From: Mesorhizobium sp. B2-1-1
GTDB taxonomy: Bacteria; Pseudomonadota; Alphaproteobacteria; Rhizobiales; Rhizobiaceae
DNA length: 64,000 bases
NCBI RefSeq assembly: GCF_006442975.2
Contig: NZ_CP083954.1
Span: 2,983,501-3,047,500 of the forward strand
Direction of reading: 5' to 3'
Positions 44,671 to 53,093 of this stretch are shown one piece after another; the first letter of the stretch is position 1; every line of letters starts with the position of its first letter. The notes below the pieces were generated by a model. That model ran no database searches. It saw only the letters and a list, made by a program, of their open reading frames with translations, and was not told the DNA's origin. The position numbers and the translations under genes were made by a program.

Positions 44671-45465
44671 ATGCGCCAGTATCTCGACCTTCTGCAGCAC
44701 GTGCTGGATCATGGCGCCGACCGCGGCGACCGCACGGGCACGGGCACGCGCTCCGTGTTCGGCTACCAGATGCGCTTCGACCTGGCGCGCGGCTTTCCCG
44801 TCACCACCACCAAGAAGCTGCACCTGAAATCGATCATTCATGAGCTTTTGTGGTTCCTGGCCGGCGAAACCAATATCAAATATCTGACCGACCATGGCGT
44901 TTCCATCTGGGACGAATGGGCTGACGAGAATGGCGACCTTGGCCCCGTCTATGGCAAGCAGTGGCGTTCCTGGCCGGACGGCCATGGCGGGTCGATCGAT
45001 CAGATAAACAATCTTGTGAAAGAGATACGCCGCAATCCTCAATCGCGGCGGCTGATCGTTTCGGCCTGGAATCCGGCCGAGGTGGAGGCGATGGCGTTGC
45101 CGCCATGCCATTGCCTGTTCCAGTTCTACGTCTCGGAAGGCCGGCTTTCCTGCCAGCTTTACCAGCGTTCCGGCGACATCTTCCTCGGCGTGCCGTTCAA
45201 CATCGCCTCCTACGCCCTGCTGACGCTGATGGTGGCGCAGGTGACCGGCCTGAAGCCCGGTGATTTCGTCCATACGCTCGGCGACGCGCATCTTTATTCG
45301 AACCATTTCGAGCAGGCGCGCGAGCAACTTCGGCGCACGCCAAGAACGCTGCCGACCATGTGGATCAACCCTGAAGTGAAGGATCTCTTCGCCTTCCGCT
45401 TCGAGGATTTCCGGCTGGAAAACTATGTCGCCGACGCGACGATCAAGGCGCCGATCGCGGTCTGA
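44671..45465 (+). CDS. thyA: Thymidylate synthase
   Basis: This 264-residue enzyme has the same length as E. coli ThyA. It makes dTMP from dUMP using methylene-tetrahydrofolate. Signatures include [18 protein letters not shown] near residue 21, the catalytic Cys in [13 protein letters not shown] near residue 146, and [20 protein letters not shown] with a break near residue 165. The ATG at 44671 gives the normal N-terminus. Its usual partner folA lies 5.8 kb downstream, after the mod genes and cobF. Confidence 0.97.
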   Translation: MRQYLDLLQHVLDHGADRGDRTGTGTRSVFGYQMRFDLARGFPVTTTKKLHLKSIIHELLWFLAGETNIKYLTDHGVSIWDEWADENGDLGPVYGKQWRSWPDGHGGSIDQINNLVKEIRRNPQSRRLIVSAWNPAEVEAMALPPCHCLFQFYVSEGRLSCQLYQRSGDIFLGVPFNIASYALLTLMVAQVTGLKPGDFVHTLGDAHLYSNHFEQAREQLRRTPRTLPTMWINPEVKDLFAFRFEDFRLENYVADATIKAPIAV

Positions 45466-45604
45466 ACCGCCGGCGCAACCTTGCCGACCTTGATGTCTCG
45501 AGGCCGTGGCGATGGTGGTGCCTCGCCGGTACGTCGTTTTGATATCTTTTCGACAAGATCGGTCGACCTTACCCTCAGGCCAGGAGATTTCCGGGGAGGC
45601 GTCC

Positions 45605-45889
45605 ATGCGACTGTCAGCAGCGGTATTTGCGCTCGTCTTTGTCTTCGCTTTCAATGCCCACGCATTTGCCGAGTGCGGGTGTGAATGCATCAACAACAGC
45701 ATGAAGCCGTTCTGCGACGATCCAGCTGCGAAGCTGCCAAACTGTCCCCGCGCGACTTGCAAGCCCGCTGACGCAGAGGGGAATGACCTTCCCGCAAGCG
45801 CCATATCAAGCGAGACGCGGTATGTCTGCAAAGTGCGGATGGTGAAGACGCCGGAAGGCTCGTTTCGACACACACTTATCTGCATTTAG
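45605..45889 (+). CDS. Small secreted Cys-rich hypothetical protein
   Basis: This 94-residue protein has a clear signal peptide (RLSAAVFALVFVFAFNAHAFA). Its mature part has six to eight Cys residues (AECGCECINNSMKPFCDD, NCPRATCKPAD, RYVCKVR, LICI), suggesting a disulphide-rich periplasmic protein. I do not recognise a family. The ATG at 45605 has GGGGAGG five bases upstream; an earlier in-frame ATG at 45506 lacks support. Hairpins follow at 45922-45961. Confidence 0.7.
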   Translation: MRLSAAVFALVFVFAFNAHAFAECGCECINNSMKPFCDDPAAKLPNCPRATCKPADAEGNDLPASAISSETRYVCKVRMVKTPEGSFRHTLICI

Positions 45890-46195
45890 ACATTGTCTCG
45901 CCTCTCCCAATAGATCACGGCGGCGACAGCTATGTCGCCCAAAAGTGACCGCAGTTTTGGGGGAACGACGCGCTTTAGAGGATTTCAGCGTTGGTTCCGT
46001 CGAGGGCAACGGGTGCCGATTTTCTTGTGACGTCTTCGTCTGCCTTTCGCTGTATCCGTGCTGGTCTATCGCAGGTCGCGAGGACGCCGCGCATTCAATG
46101 GCGACGCTGTGCGAAAAACCTTTCCTTGTTATATTCATCCGGATATATCGGATGGCAGGCTTCGAGCAGGCCGGATGTCAACTCAGGGAGAGTTC
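45890..46195. other. Intergenic region with paired hairpins before modA (306 bp)
   Basis: Two adjacent perfect stems are visible: GGCGACA-GCTA-TGTCGCC (45922-45939) and CCCAAAA/TTTTGGG with a ten-base loop (45938-45961). They could end transcription of the small secreted gene, though no T-run follows. The right end holds a ModE-like site and the modA leader. No gene is supported. Confidence 0.5.
46126..46151. promoter_or_regulatory. Candidate ModE-type (mod box) operator
   Basis: GTTATAT (46128-46134) and ATATATCG (46143-46150) form an imperfect inverted repeat with an eight-base spacer. This is similar to the CGnTATAT-spacer-ATATAnCG pattern of ModE sites in front of molybdate transporter genes. 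It lies 45 bases before modA. A ModE-like regulator is encoded downstream of modC. Confidence 0.5.
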
Positions 46196-46990
46196 ATGAC
46201 GCGCAACGGTTTTGCAGTGGCGGCGGTCGCCATTGGCGGCTTCGCGGCGGCGTGGACGGCAGCAGTGCCGGCGGCGCGCGCGCAAGACGAGGTCGTGGTG
46301 TTTGCGGCCGCCAGCCTCAAGGACGCGCTCGACGCGGTCAACAAGGCCTGCGCGGCTGATGTCGGCGAAGCGGCGACCATCTCCTACGCGGCGAGTTCGG
46401 CGCTCGCCAAGCAGATCGAAAGCGGCGCGCCGGCGGACGTCTTCATCTCGGCCGATCTCGACTGGATGAAGTATCTTTCCGACAGGAAGCTGACCAAGCC
46501 CGCTACCGAAGTGAAGCTGCTCGGCAACCAGATCGTGCTGGTGGCGCCGAAGGATTCGGGCGTTGAAGCCAAGATCGAAAAGGGTTTTGATCTGGCCAAG
46601 CTGGTCGGCGACGGCAAGCTCGCCATGGGCGACCTCAAGGCTGTGCCGGCCGGCAAATACGGCAAGGCCGCGCTTGAATCGCTCGGCGTCTGGTCCTCGG
46701 TCGAGGGCAAGGTGGCGCAGGCCGAGAATGTGCGTGCGGCACTCAAGCTGGTCTCGACGGGCGAAGCGGCTCTCGGCATCGTCTATGCCACGGACGCGCA
46801 TGCCGAAAAGGGCGTCAAGGTGGTTGGTGTTTTCCCCGAGGATTCACATCCGCCGATCATCTATCCGGTTGCCCAAACGGCTGATTCGAAGGACAAGGAC
46901 ACGCCTGCCTTCCTGAAGTGCCTGCGGACGGCAAAGGCATCGGATCTATTCAGGGAGCAGGGTTTCACGGTCCTTGCGCCTGTCAACTAG
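46196..46990 (+). CDS. modA: Molybdate ABC transporter substrate-binding protein
   Basis: This 264-residue protein has a signal peptide (residues 1-29). The ModA pattern is clear: VVVFAAASLKDALDAVNKAC near residue 33, ISYAASSALAKQIESGAPAD (Ser ligands) near residue 62, and ADVFISADLDWMKYL. It binds molybdate or tungstate in the periplasm for ModBC. The ATG at 46196 follows CAGGGAGAG by about five bases. modB begins 15 bases after its stop. Confidence 0.95.
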   Translation: MTRNGFAVAAVAIGGFAAAWTAAVPAARAQDEVVVFAAASLKDALDAVNKACAADVGEAATISYAASSALAKQIESGAPADVFISADLDWMKYLSDRKLTKPATEVKLLGNQIVLVAPKDSGVEAKIEKGFDLAKLVGDGKLAMGDLKAVPAGKYGKAALESLGVWSSVEGKVAQAENVRAALKLVSTGEAALGIVYATDAHAEKGVKVVGVFPEDSHPPIIYPVAQTADSKDKDTPAFLKCLRTAKASDLFREQGFTVLAPVN

Positions 46991-47005
46991 GATAGCCACC
47001 TGCGC

Positions 47006-47710
47006 ATGAACTGGCTGCTGGACCTCACTCCCGACGAATGGAATGCGGTCCGGCTGTCCATCAAGGTGGCGACAGTGGCGATGATCGCCAGCCTGCCGCC
47101 GGGCATAGCGATAGCGCTGCTCCTGGCGCGCGGCCGCTTCTGGGGCAAGACGCTGCTCAACGGGCTGGTGCACCTGCCGCTGATCGTGCCGCCCGTGGTG
47201 ACCGGCTATCTCCTGCTTCTGACCTTCGGCAAGCGCGGGCCGGCCGGCGCATTCCTGGCCGAGCATTTCGGCATCGTCTTTTCCTTTCGCTGGACGGGTG
47301 CGGCTCTTGCCTGCGGCGTCATGGGTTTTCCGCTGATGGTGCGGGCGATCCGATTGTCGATCGAGGCCGTCGACCGCAAGATGGAGGCGGCGGCCGGAAC
47401 GCTCGGCGCCAGCCCGCCATGGGTGTTCGGCACCATCACCTTGCCGCTGATCCTGCCCGGGCTGATCGCCGGCGCCATCCTCTCCTTCGCCAAGGCGATG
47501 GGCGAGTTCGGAGCGACGATCACCTTCGTCTCCAACATCCCGAACGAGACGCAGACGCTGCCGTCGGCAATCTACACGTTCACCCAGGTGCCGGGCGGCG
47601 ATGCCGGAGCGCTTCGGCTGACGCTGATCTCGATCGTCATCTCGATGGCCGCCCTGGTGGCCTCGGAAGTGTTGGCGCGGCGCGTCGGCCGGCGGATGGA
47701 CATCGAATGA
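47006..47710 (+). CDS. modB: Molybdate ABC transporter permease
   Basis: This 234-residue permease has about five to six membrane segments. The ABC-interaction loop AAGTLGASPPWVFGTITLPL (EAA motif) lies near residue 130, and GEFGATITFVSNIPNETQTL near residue 167, typical of ModB. The stop overlaps the modC start by four bases (ATGA). Confidence 0.95.
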   Translation: MNWLLDLTPDEWNAVRLSIKVATVAMIASLPPGIAIALLLARGRFWGKTLLNGLVHLPLIVPPVVTGYLLLLTFGKRGPAGAFLAEHFGIVFSFRWTGAALACGVMGFPLMVRAIRLSIEAVDRKMEAAAGTLGASPPWVFGTITLPLILPGLIAGAILSFAKAMGEFGATITFVSNIPNETQTLPSAIYTFTQVPGGDAGALRLTLISIVISMAALVASEVLARRVGRRMDIE

Positions 47711-48819
47711 CGGTCCTTGTCGACATCCGCCATCGGCTCGGCGATTTCCCCCTCGACATCCGCTTCGAGAGCGCCGGGCGGCTGACGGCGCTGTTCGGGC
47801 CCTCCGGCTCGGGCAAGACGACGCTGATCAATATGATTGCCGGGCTGATCCGGCCCGACCAGGGACGCATCGAGGTCGATGGCCGTGTGCTGGTCGACAC
47901 GGCCAAGGGCATTTTCGTGCCGAAGCACAGGCGCCGGATCGGCATGGTGTTCCAGGACGCGCGTCTGTTTCCGCATATGAGCGTGGCGAGCAATTTGCGC
48001 TATGGCCGCTGGTTCACGCCGGCGGCGGAGCGTTATGCCGAGATCGACGCCGTCGTCGAATTGCTCGGCATCGAGCCGCTGCTGGCGCGGCGGCCGGCAA
48101 AGCTCTCGGGCGGCGAGAGGCAGCGCGTCGCGATCGGCCGGGCGCTGCTCGCCAGCCCCCGGCTGTTGCTGATGGACGAGCCGCTGGCCTCGCTCGACGA
48201 GGCGCGCAAGGCCGAAATCCTGCCCTATGTCGAGCGCCTGCGCGACGAGACCAAGATCCCGATCGTCTATGTCAGCCATTCGATCGCCGAGGTGGCGCGG
48301 CTGGCGAGCGACGTGGTGATGCTGGCGCGAGGCAAGCTTGCCGCCAGCGGCCCGACCACGGCTGTCATGCAAAGGCCGGACCTTCTGCCGGCGGAGGAGC
48401 GCGGCGAGGGCGGCGCGGTGCTGGACACCAGCGTACTGCAGCATGACGAGGTTTTCGGCATGACGGTGCTTGGCTCGAACGCCGGCGAGATACGCGTGCC
48501 CAAGCTGGCGGCGATGGTGGGCGCGCCGGTGCGTATCCGCGTCCGCGCGCGCGACGTCATGATCGCCACCGAACGGCCGTCGGGTCTCAGCGCGCTCAAC
48601 ATCCTGGCCGGCACGATCGTCGCGATCAGGCCGGGCGAGGGGCCGACGGTCGAGATCGGTATCGACTGCAACGGCGCGACCGTGCTGGCACGGGTCACCG
48701 AACAGTCGCGGCAGGTTCTGAAGCTGCGGCTCGGCGGACAGGTCTTCGCCGTGATCAAGACGGTGAGTTTCGACCAGGCAAACACCGGGGGCGGGCTGCC
48801 CGCGGAGGCGGACGGCTGA
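47707..48819 (+). CDS. modC: Molybdate ABC transporter ATP-binding protein
   Basis: This is a 370-residue ATPase. Walker A is FGPSGSGKTT near residue 30, the ABC signature LSGGERQRVAIGRALL near residue 134, and Walker B LLLMDEPLASLDEARK near residue 154. The C-terminal TOBE (MOP-like) domain (LSALNILAGTIVAI near residue 297) binds molybdate and gives feedback control. Its start overlaps modB. Confidence 0.95.
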   Translation: MTVLVDIRHRLGDFPLDIRFESAGRLTALFGPSGSGKTTLINMIAGLIRPDQGRIEVDGRVLVDTAKGIFVPKHRRRIGMVFQDARLFPHMSVASNLRYGRWFTPAAERYAEIDAVVELLGIEPLLARRPAKLSGGERQRVAIGRALLASPRLLLMDEPLASLDEARKAEILPYVERLRDETKIPIVYVSHSIAEVARLASDVVMLARGKLAASGPTTAVMQRPDLLPAEERGEGGAVLDTSVLQHDEVFGMTVLGSNAGEIRVPKLAAMVGAPVRIRVRARDVMIATERPSGLSALNILAGTIVAIRPGEGPTVEIGIDCNGATVLARVTEQSRQVLKLRLGGQVFAVIKTVSFDQANTGGGLPAEADG

Positions 48820-48910
48820 GACGACGAGCGGGTCTCTGCGCTATATCGATTTGGAATAGCGAGGCCGCCAGGGACGCTCTAACATGGCGGCGTGATCGCG
48901 GAGGAAGACA

Positions 48911-49252
48911 ATGCCGTCGCTGAGCTTGCGGATAAACCTCGACCCCGACGGGCGCATCGGGCCGGGCAAGATCGAATTGCTGGAGCAGATCGCCGCCTTC
49001 GGTTCGATCTCGGCCGCCGCGCGCGGCATGGAGATGTCCTACAAGCATGCGTGGGACTTGGTCGAGGACATGAACCGGGTGTTCGGCAAGCCGCTGGTGG
49101 CCGCGCAGACCGGCGGCCGCAAGGGCGGCGGCGCGCAACTGACGGCGGTGGGCCTGGCCGTAGTCAGCCGTTTCCGCGCCATCGAACGCGCGGCGGCTTC
49201 GGCGGCCGCGACGCATATGGAGGCGTTGCAGGCGGAGATTGAGGAGGGGTAG
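48911..49252 (+). CDS. ModE-like winged helix regulator (N-terminal domain only)
   Basis: This 113-residue protein has the LysR/ModE-type HTH domain (IGPGKIELLEQIAAFGSISA then AARGMEMSYKHAWDLVEDMN). The GRKGGGAQLTAVG block is typical of ModE-N proteins. It lacks the C-terminal MOP/TOBE domains of full ModE, so it cannot bind molybdate in the standard way. It follows modC by 91 bases and probably regulates mod genes. The TAG stop starts an array of TAGGGCAG repeats. Confidence 0.88.
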   Translation: MPSLSLRINLDPDGRIGPGKIELLEQIAAFGSISAAARGMEMSYKHAWDLVEDMNRVFGKPLVAAQTGGRKGGGAQLTAVGLAVVSRFRAIERAAASAAATHMEALQAEIEEG

Positions 49253-49305
49253 GGCAGTAGGGCAGTAGGGCAGTAGGGCAGTAGGGCAGTAGGGCAGTAG
49301 GGCAG
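49250..49305 (+). repeat. TAGGGCAG octamer tandem repeat, seven units
   Basis: Seven perfect copies of TAGGGCAG run from 49250 to 49305, and the first TAG is the stop codon of the ModE-like gene. All three plus-strand frames meet TAG within the array. The reverse strand has no stops here, which creates spurious open frames reading LLPYCPTA repeats. Confidence 0.93.
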
Positions 49306-49370
49306 ACCAACTCGGGCGCGTCGAATTTTTCGTGTGCTTTCTTGTGTTCCGGCTCCCGATGTCTCGTTCA

Positions 49371-49390
49371 CTTACTGCCTTACTGCCCTA
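49371..49390 (-). repeat. TAGGGCAG/TAAGGCAG repeat at the cobF stop
   Basis: On the minus strand the cobF stop TAG (49390-49388) begins TAGGGCAG, followed by TAAGGCAG and TAAG. It is the same octamer family as 49250-49305, but in the opposite orientation, matching the direction of cobF. Confidence 0.85.
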
Positions 49391-50152
49391 CTCCCCTACC
49401 TTCCTCAGCACGTACGTATCCATGATCCAGCCCTTTTCCCCGCGGGCCTGCTCGCGGATTTTCTCGATTTCGGCGCCGACGTCGCGGAGGCGGCCGGAGA
49501 CGATGATTTCGTCCGGCGTGCCGAGATAGGCGCCCCATTGGATGAAAAGATCCTGGTCGGCGAGCGTGTTGAAGGCGCATTTGCCGTCAAGCATGACGAC
49601 GGCGCTGCCGGCATTTTGCGGCATACCTTCTTCCGTCAACCGGCGGCCGGTGGTGATCAGGATGGAATCGCCGATGCGGTTCAGCGCTGTCGCGTGGCTG
49701 GCGGCGAGCGCCTGGATGGCGGTGATGCCGGGAATAACCTCCAGTTCGAAGGCGACGTTGCCCCTGAGGCGTACGCGCTCCAGGATGCGCAGCGCGCTGT
49801 CGTAGAGCGAGGGGTCGCCCCAGATCAGGAAGGCGCCGCAACCATCCTCGGCGATCTCTTCGCGGATCAGGTCTTCATAGATGGCGGCGATTGCCTCGTG
49901 CCAGTCATCGACAGTCGAGCGATAGGAAGGCGCCGGTTCGGCCCGCACGGGCACGTCGAATTCCACGCGGCGTGAATTCGGGTTGGTGACGAAGCGGTCG
50001 CAGATGTGACGGCGCAGTTCGGCAAGATCGTTCTTCTTCGCACCCTTGTCGGGGATGAACAGCACGTCGGCCCGATTGAGGCCGTCTATGGCCTGCACGG
50101 TCATATGGTCGGGATTGCCGGCGCCGATGCCGATGACGAGAAGCTTGCGCAT
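49388..50152 (-). CDS. cobF: Precorrin-6A synthase (deacetylating)
   Basis: This 254-residue SAM-dependent methyltransferase of the aerobic cobalamin pathway methylates precorrin-5 at C1 with loss of acetate. The N-terminus KLLVIGIGAGNPDHMTVQAI and the later GDPSLYDSALRILE (near residue 113) are characteristic. Other cob genes are not nearby, so it is a lone pathway gene. The start at 50152 gives the normal CobF N-terminus. Its TAG stop begins a reverse TAGGGCAG repeat. Confidence 0.93.
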   Translation of the reverse strand: MRKLLVIGIGAGNPDHMTVQAIDGLNRADVLFIPDKGAKKNDLAELRRHICDRFVTNPNSRRVEFDVPVRAEPAPSYRSTVDDWHEAIAAIYEDLIREEIAEDGCGAFLIWGDPSLYDSALRILERVRLRGNVAFELEVIPGITAIQALAASHATALNRIGDSILITTGRRLTEEGMPQNAGSAVVMLDGKCAFNTLADQDLFIQWGAYLGTPDEIIVSGRLRDVGAEIEKIREQARGEKGWIMDTYVLRKVGE

Positions 50153-50276
50153 GAAGCGAACTCCTGCCCGATCGCAACCCTTTAGTCCAGACTGGCGTGG
50201 CGCGGATGCGGAAGGGCTTTGAAACGCCACGTTGAAACCGCTAGGGTCATCGCGACATTCTCGCCGAGGGGCTTTC

Positions 50277-51287
50277 ATGTTGCGATATGTTCTGACGGCG
50301 GTGCTGGCCTTGTCGGCCGCACCCGCGTTCGCCAATGATTCCGTTGCCGAACTCGGCACCGGCGGCCTGGTGCTGTCGCGCAGCGATGCCGTGGCGATGC
50401 AGAGCGAGGACCTCTTCATCTCGCCGGAAAAGGTGACCGTGGATTACGTCTTCCACAACAACACCGATAAGGACGTCGACGCGATCGTCGCCTTCCCAAT
50501 GCCCGACATCTCCGGCGATCCCGAGGAGATGCCGGCGATCCCCGAAAACCAGAGCGACAATTTCCTTGGCTTCGAGGTGACGATCGACGGCGTGGCGGCA
50601 AAGCCTGAGCTCGAGCAGAAGGCGTTCGCGCTCGGCATCGACATCGGTGCCGACCTGAAGGCGCAGAACGTGCCTTTCAACCCATTCGGCGAAGCGGCAA
50701 AGGCGGCGCTCGGGAAGCTGCCGCAAACGGTGGCGGACGACTGGGTCACCCGCGGCATCATCATCGAGGACACTGTCGATGACAGCCCTGGCGCGAAACC
50801 CAATTATGCACCGTTCTGGCAATTGCGCTCGACCTATTGGTGGCGCTCGACCTTTCCGGCCAACAAGGACGTCCACGTTTCCCACCGCTACAAACCGAGC
50901 GTCGGCGGCACCTCGTCGGTCAGCTTCTTCTACGACGGCAAGTTCCAGGGACAGTACGCCGCCTACAAGTCCCGCTACTGCATGGACGACACGTTCGAGA
51001 ACGCAGTGCGCAAGGCTGCCAAGAACGATCCCGACGGCTATCCAAAATATTACGAGAGCCGCATCGCCTACATCCTGACCACCGGCGGCAACTGGGCGGC
51101 CGGCAGCATCGGCAAGTTCAAGCTGACCGTCGACAAGGGCAATCCCAAAGCCCTGGTCTCGTTCTGCGGCGACAATGTCAGGAAGGTCGGGCCGACGAGT
51201 TTCGAGATGACGGCTGAGGACTTCTATCCAGAGCGCGACATCGACATCCTTATCCTCGATCCATCCGACAATGGGAACGGCAACTGA
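50277..51287 (+). CDS. DUF4424 family secreted protein
   Basis: This 336-residue protein has a signal peptide (residues 1-19, ending APAFA). The DUF4424 pattern follows: NDSVAELGTGGLVLSRSDAV, VDYVFHNNTDKDVDAIVAFP and FWQLRSTYWWRSTFPANKDV. Function is unknown; it is predicted to be periplasmic and beta-rich. The ATG at 50277 follows CGAGGGG. The last base of its stop is the first base of the folA start (TGATG), so folA is translationally coupled. Confidence 0.9.
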   Translation: MLRYVLTAVLALSAAPAFANDSVAELGTGGLVLSRSDAVAMQSEDLFISPEKVTVDYVFHNNTDKDVDAIVAFPMPDISGDPEEMPAIPENQSDNFLGFEVTIDGVAAKPELEQKAFALGIDIGADLKAQNVPFNPFGEAAKAALGKLPQTVADDWVTRGIIIEDTVDDSPGAKPNYAPFWQLRSTYWWRSTFPANKDVHVSHRYKPSVGGTSSVSFFYDGKFQGQYAAYKSRYCMDDTFENAVRKAAKNDPDGYPKYYESRIAYILTTGGNWAAGSIGKFKLTVDKGNPKALVSFCGDNVRKVGPTSFEMTAEDFYPERDIDILILDPSDNGNGN

Positions 51288-51805
51288 TGCACGTGGCAAT
51301 CTATGTCGCCATCGCCGAGAACGGCGTCATCGGGCGGGACGGGGGGCTGCCCTGGCGGCTTTCCACCGATCTCAAGCGCTTCAAGGCAGACACGATGGGC
51401 AAGCCTATCATCATGGGCCGCAGGACCTATGAAGGCATCGGCCGGCCGCTGCCGGGCAGGCTGAACATCGTTGTCACCCGTGACAAGACCTGGCGCGCCG
51501 ACGGCGTCGAGGTGGCGCATACGCTTGAGAACGCGATCCAGCTGGCTGATGTGCGGGGGCGCTGCATGAGCGGGGTGGACGAGGTCTGCGTGATCGGCGG
51601 CGGCGAAATCTATGCGCAGGCGCTACCGCTAGCCGACCGGCTGCATGTCACCCATGTGCTGGCCGCTGTCGACGGCGACGCGCATTTCCCGCCGATCGAT
51701 CCGAAACGCTGGCGCGAAGTCAGTTCGCAGGAGATCCCGGTCGGCGAAAAGGACAGCCACGCGACGCGCTATACGGTTTACGAGCGACGCCGCGAGAGCC
51801 ATTGA
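51287..51805 (+). CDS. folA: Dihydrofolate reductase
   Basis: This 172-residue NADPH-dependent enzyme regenerates tetrahydrofolate for thymidylate synthesis. The motifs are IAENGVIGRDGGLPWRLSTD near residue 8, KPIIMGRRTYEGIGRPLPGR near residue 39 and VIGGGEIYAQALPLADRLHV near residue 103. It overlaps the DUF4424 gene by one base and stands before hflK, as in many rhizobia. Confidence 0.96.
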   Translation: MHVAIYVAIAENGVIGRDGGLPWRLSTDLKRFKADTMGKPIIMGRRTYEGIGRPLPGRLNIVVTRDKTWRADGVEVAHTLENAIQLADVRGRCMSGVDEVCVIGGGEIYAQALPLADRLHVTHVLAAVDGDAHFPPIDPKRWREVSSQEIPVGEKDSHATRYTVYERRRESH

Positions 51806-51971
51806 AAGAAAAAAGGCGTTTAAAGACGACAAAGGGTCGCGACCGGCCCAAAACCGATGATGCCGGCAGAGCATCGCGTTGAAAGCATGCCGTGGCGTCC
51901 CTATAGAAGAACAAGACTGGATTTGCGCCGAAATTCCGGCGCTTGAGGGAATTCCAAGCGAAAGGACATTC

Positions 51972-53093
51972 ATGCCCTGGAACGACAAAGGTGGCGGTGG
52001 CGGCGGCCCATGGGGCGGCGGCGGCAACAATCAGGGACCCTGGGGGCAGGGACCGAAGGGGCCAAGCGGACCGCAAGGCTCGCCTCCCGACCTCGAGGAC
52101 ATCATCCGCCGTGGCCAGGACAGGCTGCGGCGTGCGTTGCCCGGCGGTGGCGGCGCCAGTCCGGCCATATTCGGGCTGATCGGCGCGGCGCTGGTCGTGC
52201 TATGGGCGTTCCAGGCAGTCTACACCGTGCAGCCCGATGAGGTCGCGGTCGAGCTGCGCTTCGGCAAGCCGAAGGCCGAGCTGTCGCAGCCCGGCCTGCA
52301 TTTCCACTGGTGGCCGCTCGAAACCGTCGAAACGGCCAAGATTTCCGAGCAGCTCGTCGACATTGGCGGTGGCGCCTCCAGCGGCAACACGTCGGGGCTG
52401 ATGCTTTCGGGCGACCAGAACATCGTCAACGTGCAGTTCTCGGTCGCCTATCAGGTCTCCGATCCCCGCGCCTATCTGTTCGACGTCTCCGACCCGGATG
52501 GCATGCTGCGGCAGGTCGCCGAGAGCGCGATGCGCGAGGCCGTCGGCCGCAGGCCGGCGCAGGACATCTTCCGTGACGATCGCCAGGGCATAGCGGCTTC
52601 GGTGCGCGAGATCATCCAGACCACGCTCGACGGCTACAAGGCCGGGCTTCAGGTCAACGCCATCTCGATCGAGGACGCGGCGCCGCCCCGTGAGGTCGCC
52701 GACGCCTTCGACGAGGTGCAGCGCGCCGAGCAGGACGAGGATAAGTTCGTCGAGCAGGCCAACCAGTACTCCAACCAGAAGCTCGGCCAGGCACGCGGCG
52801 AGGCCGCACAGGTCCGCGAAGACGCGGCCGCCTACAAGAACCGGGTGGTGCAGGAGGCCGAAGGTGAGGCCCAGCGCTTCATCTCCGTCTATGACGAATA
52901 TGCCAAGGCGCCCGACGTGACGCGCAAGCGGCTTTACCTGGAAACGATGGAGAAGGTGCTGAAGGACTCCGGCAAGGTGATTGTCGAGCAAGGCAACGGG
53001 CAGGGGGTCGTCCCCTATCTGCCACTGCCGGCATTGCAGCAGAAAGCGCCGGCTCCGGCCCCGCTTGGCGCGACGACGGGAGGTAACCAGTGA
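51972..53093 (+). CDS. hflK: HflK, FtsH protease modulator subunit
   Basis: This 373-residue SPFH/band 7 membrane protein has a Gly-rich N-terminus (GGGGGGPWGGGGNN), one membrane segment (about residues 63-80) and the SPFH domain (VQPDEVAVELRFGKPKAEL). A long coiled coil follows (NQYSNQKLGQARGEAAQVRE). With HflC it forms a periplasm-facing complex that encloses FtsH and limits its action. The stop overlaps the hflC start. Confidence 0.95.
   Translation: MPWNDKGGGGGGPWGGGGNNQGPWGQGPKGPSGPQGSPPDLEDIIRRGQDRLRRALPGGGGASPAIFGLIGAALVVLWAFQAVYTVQPDEVAVELRFGKPKAELSQPGLHFHWWPLETVETAKISEQLVDIGGGASSGNTSGLMLSGDQNIVNVQFSVAYQVSDPRAYLFDVSDPDGMLRQVAESAMREAVGRRPAQDIFRDDRQGIAASVREIIQTTLDGYKAGLQVNAISIEDAAPPREVADAFDEVQRAEQDEDKFVEQANQYSNQKLGQARGEAAQVREDAAAYKNRVVQEAEGEAQRFISVYDEYAKAPDVTRKRLYLETMEKVLKDSGKVIVEQGNGQGVVPYLPLPALQQKAPAPAPLGATTGGNQ

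Noticed and set aside
49250..49305. Possible CRISPR array
   Set aside because: The units are perfect 8-bp tandem repeats without spacers, and no cas genes are in the window.
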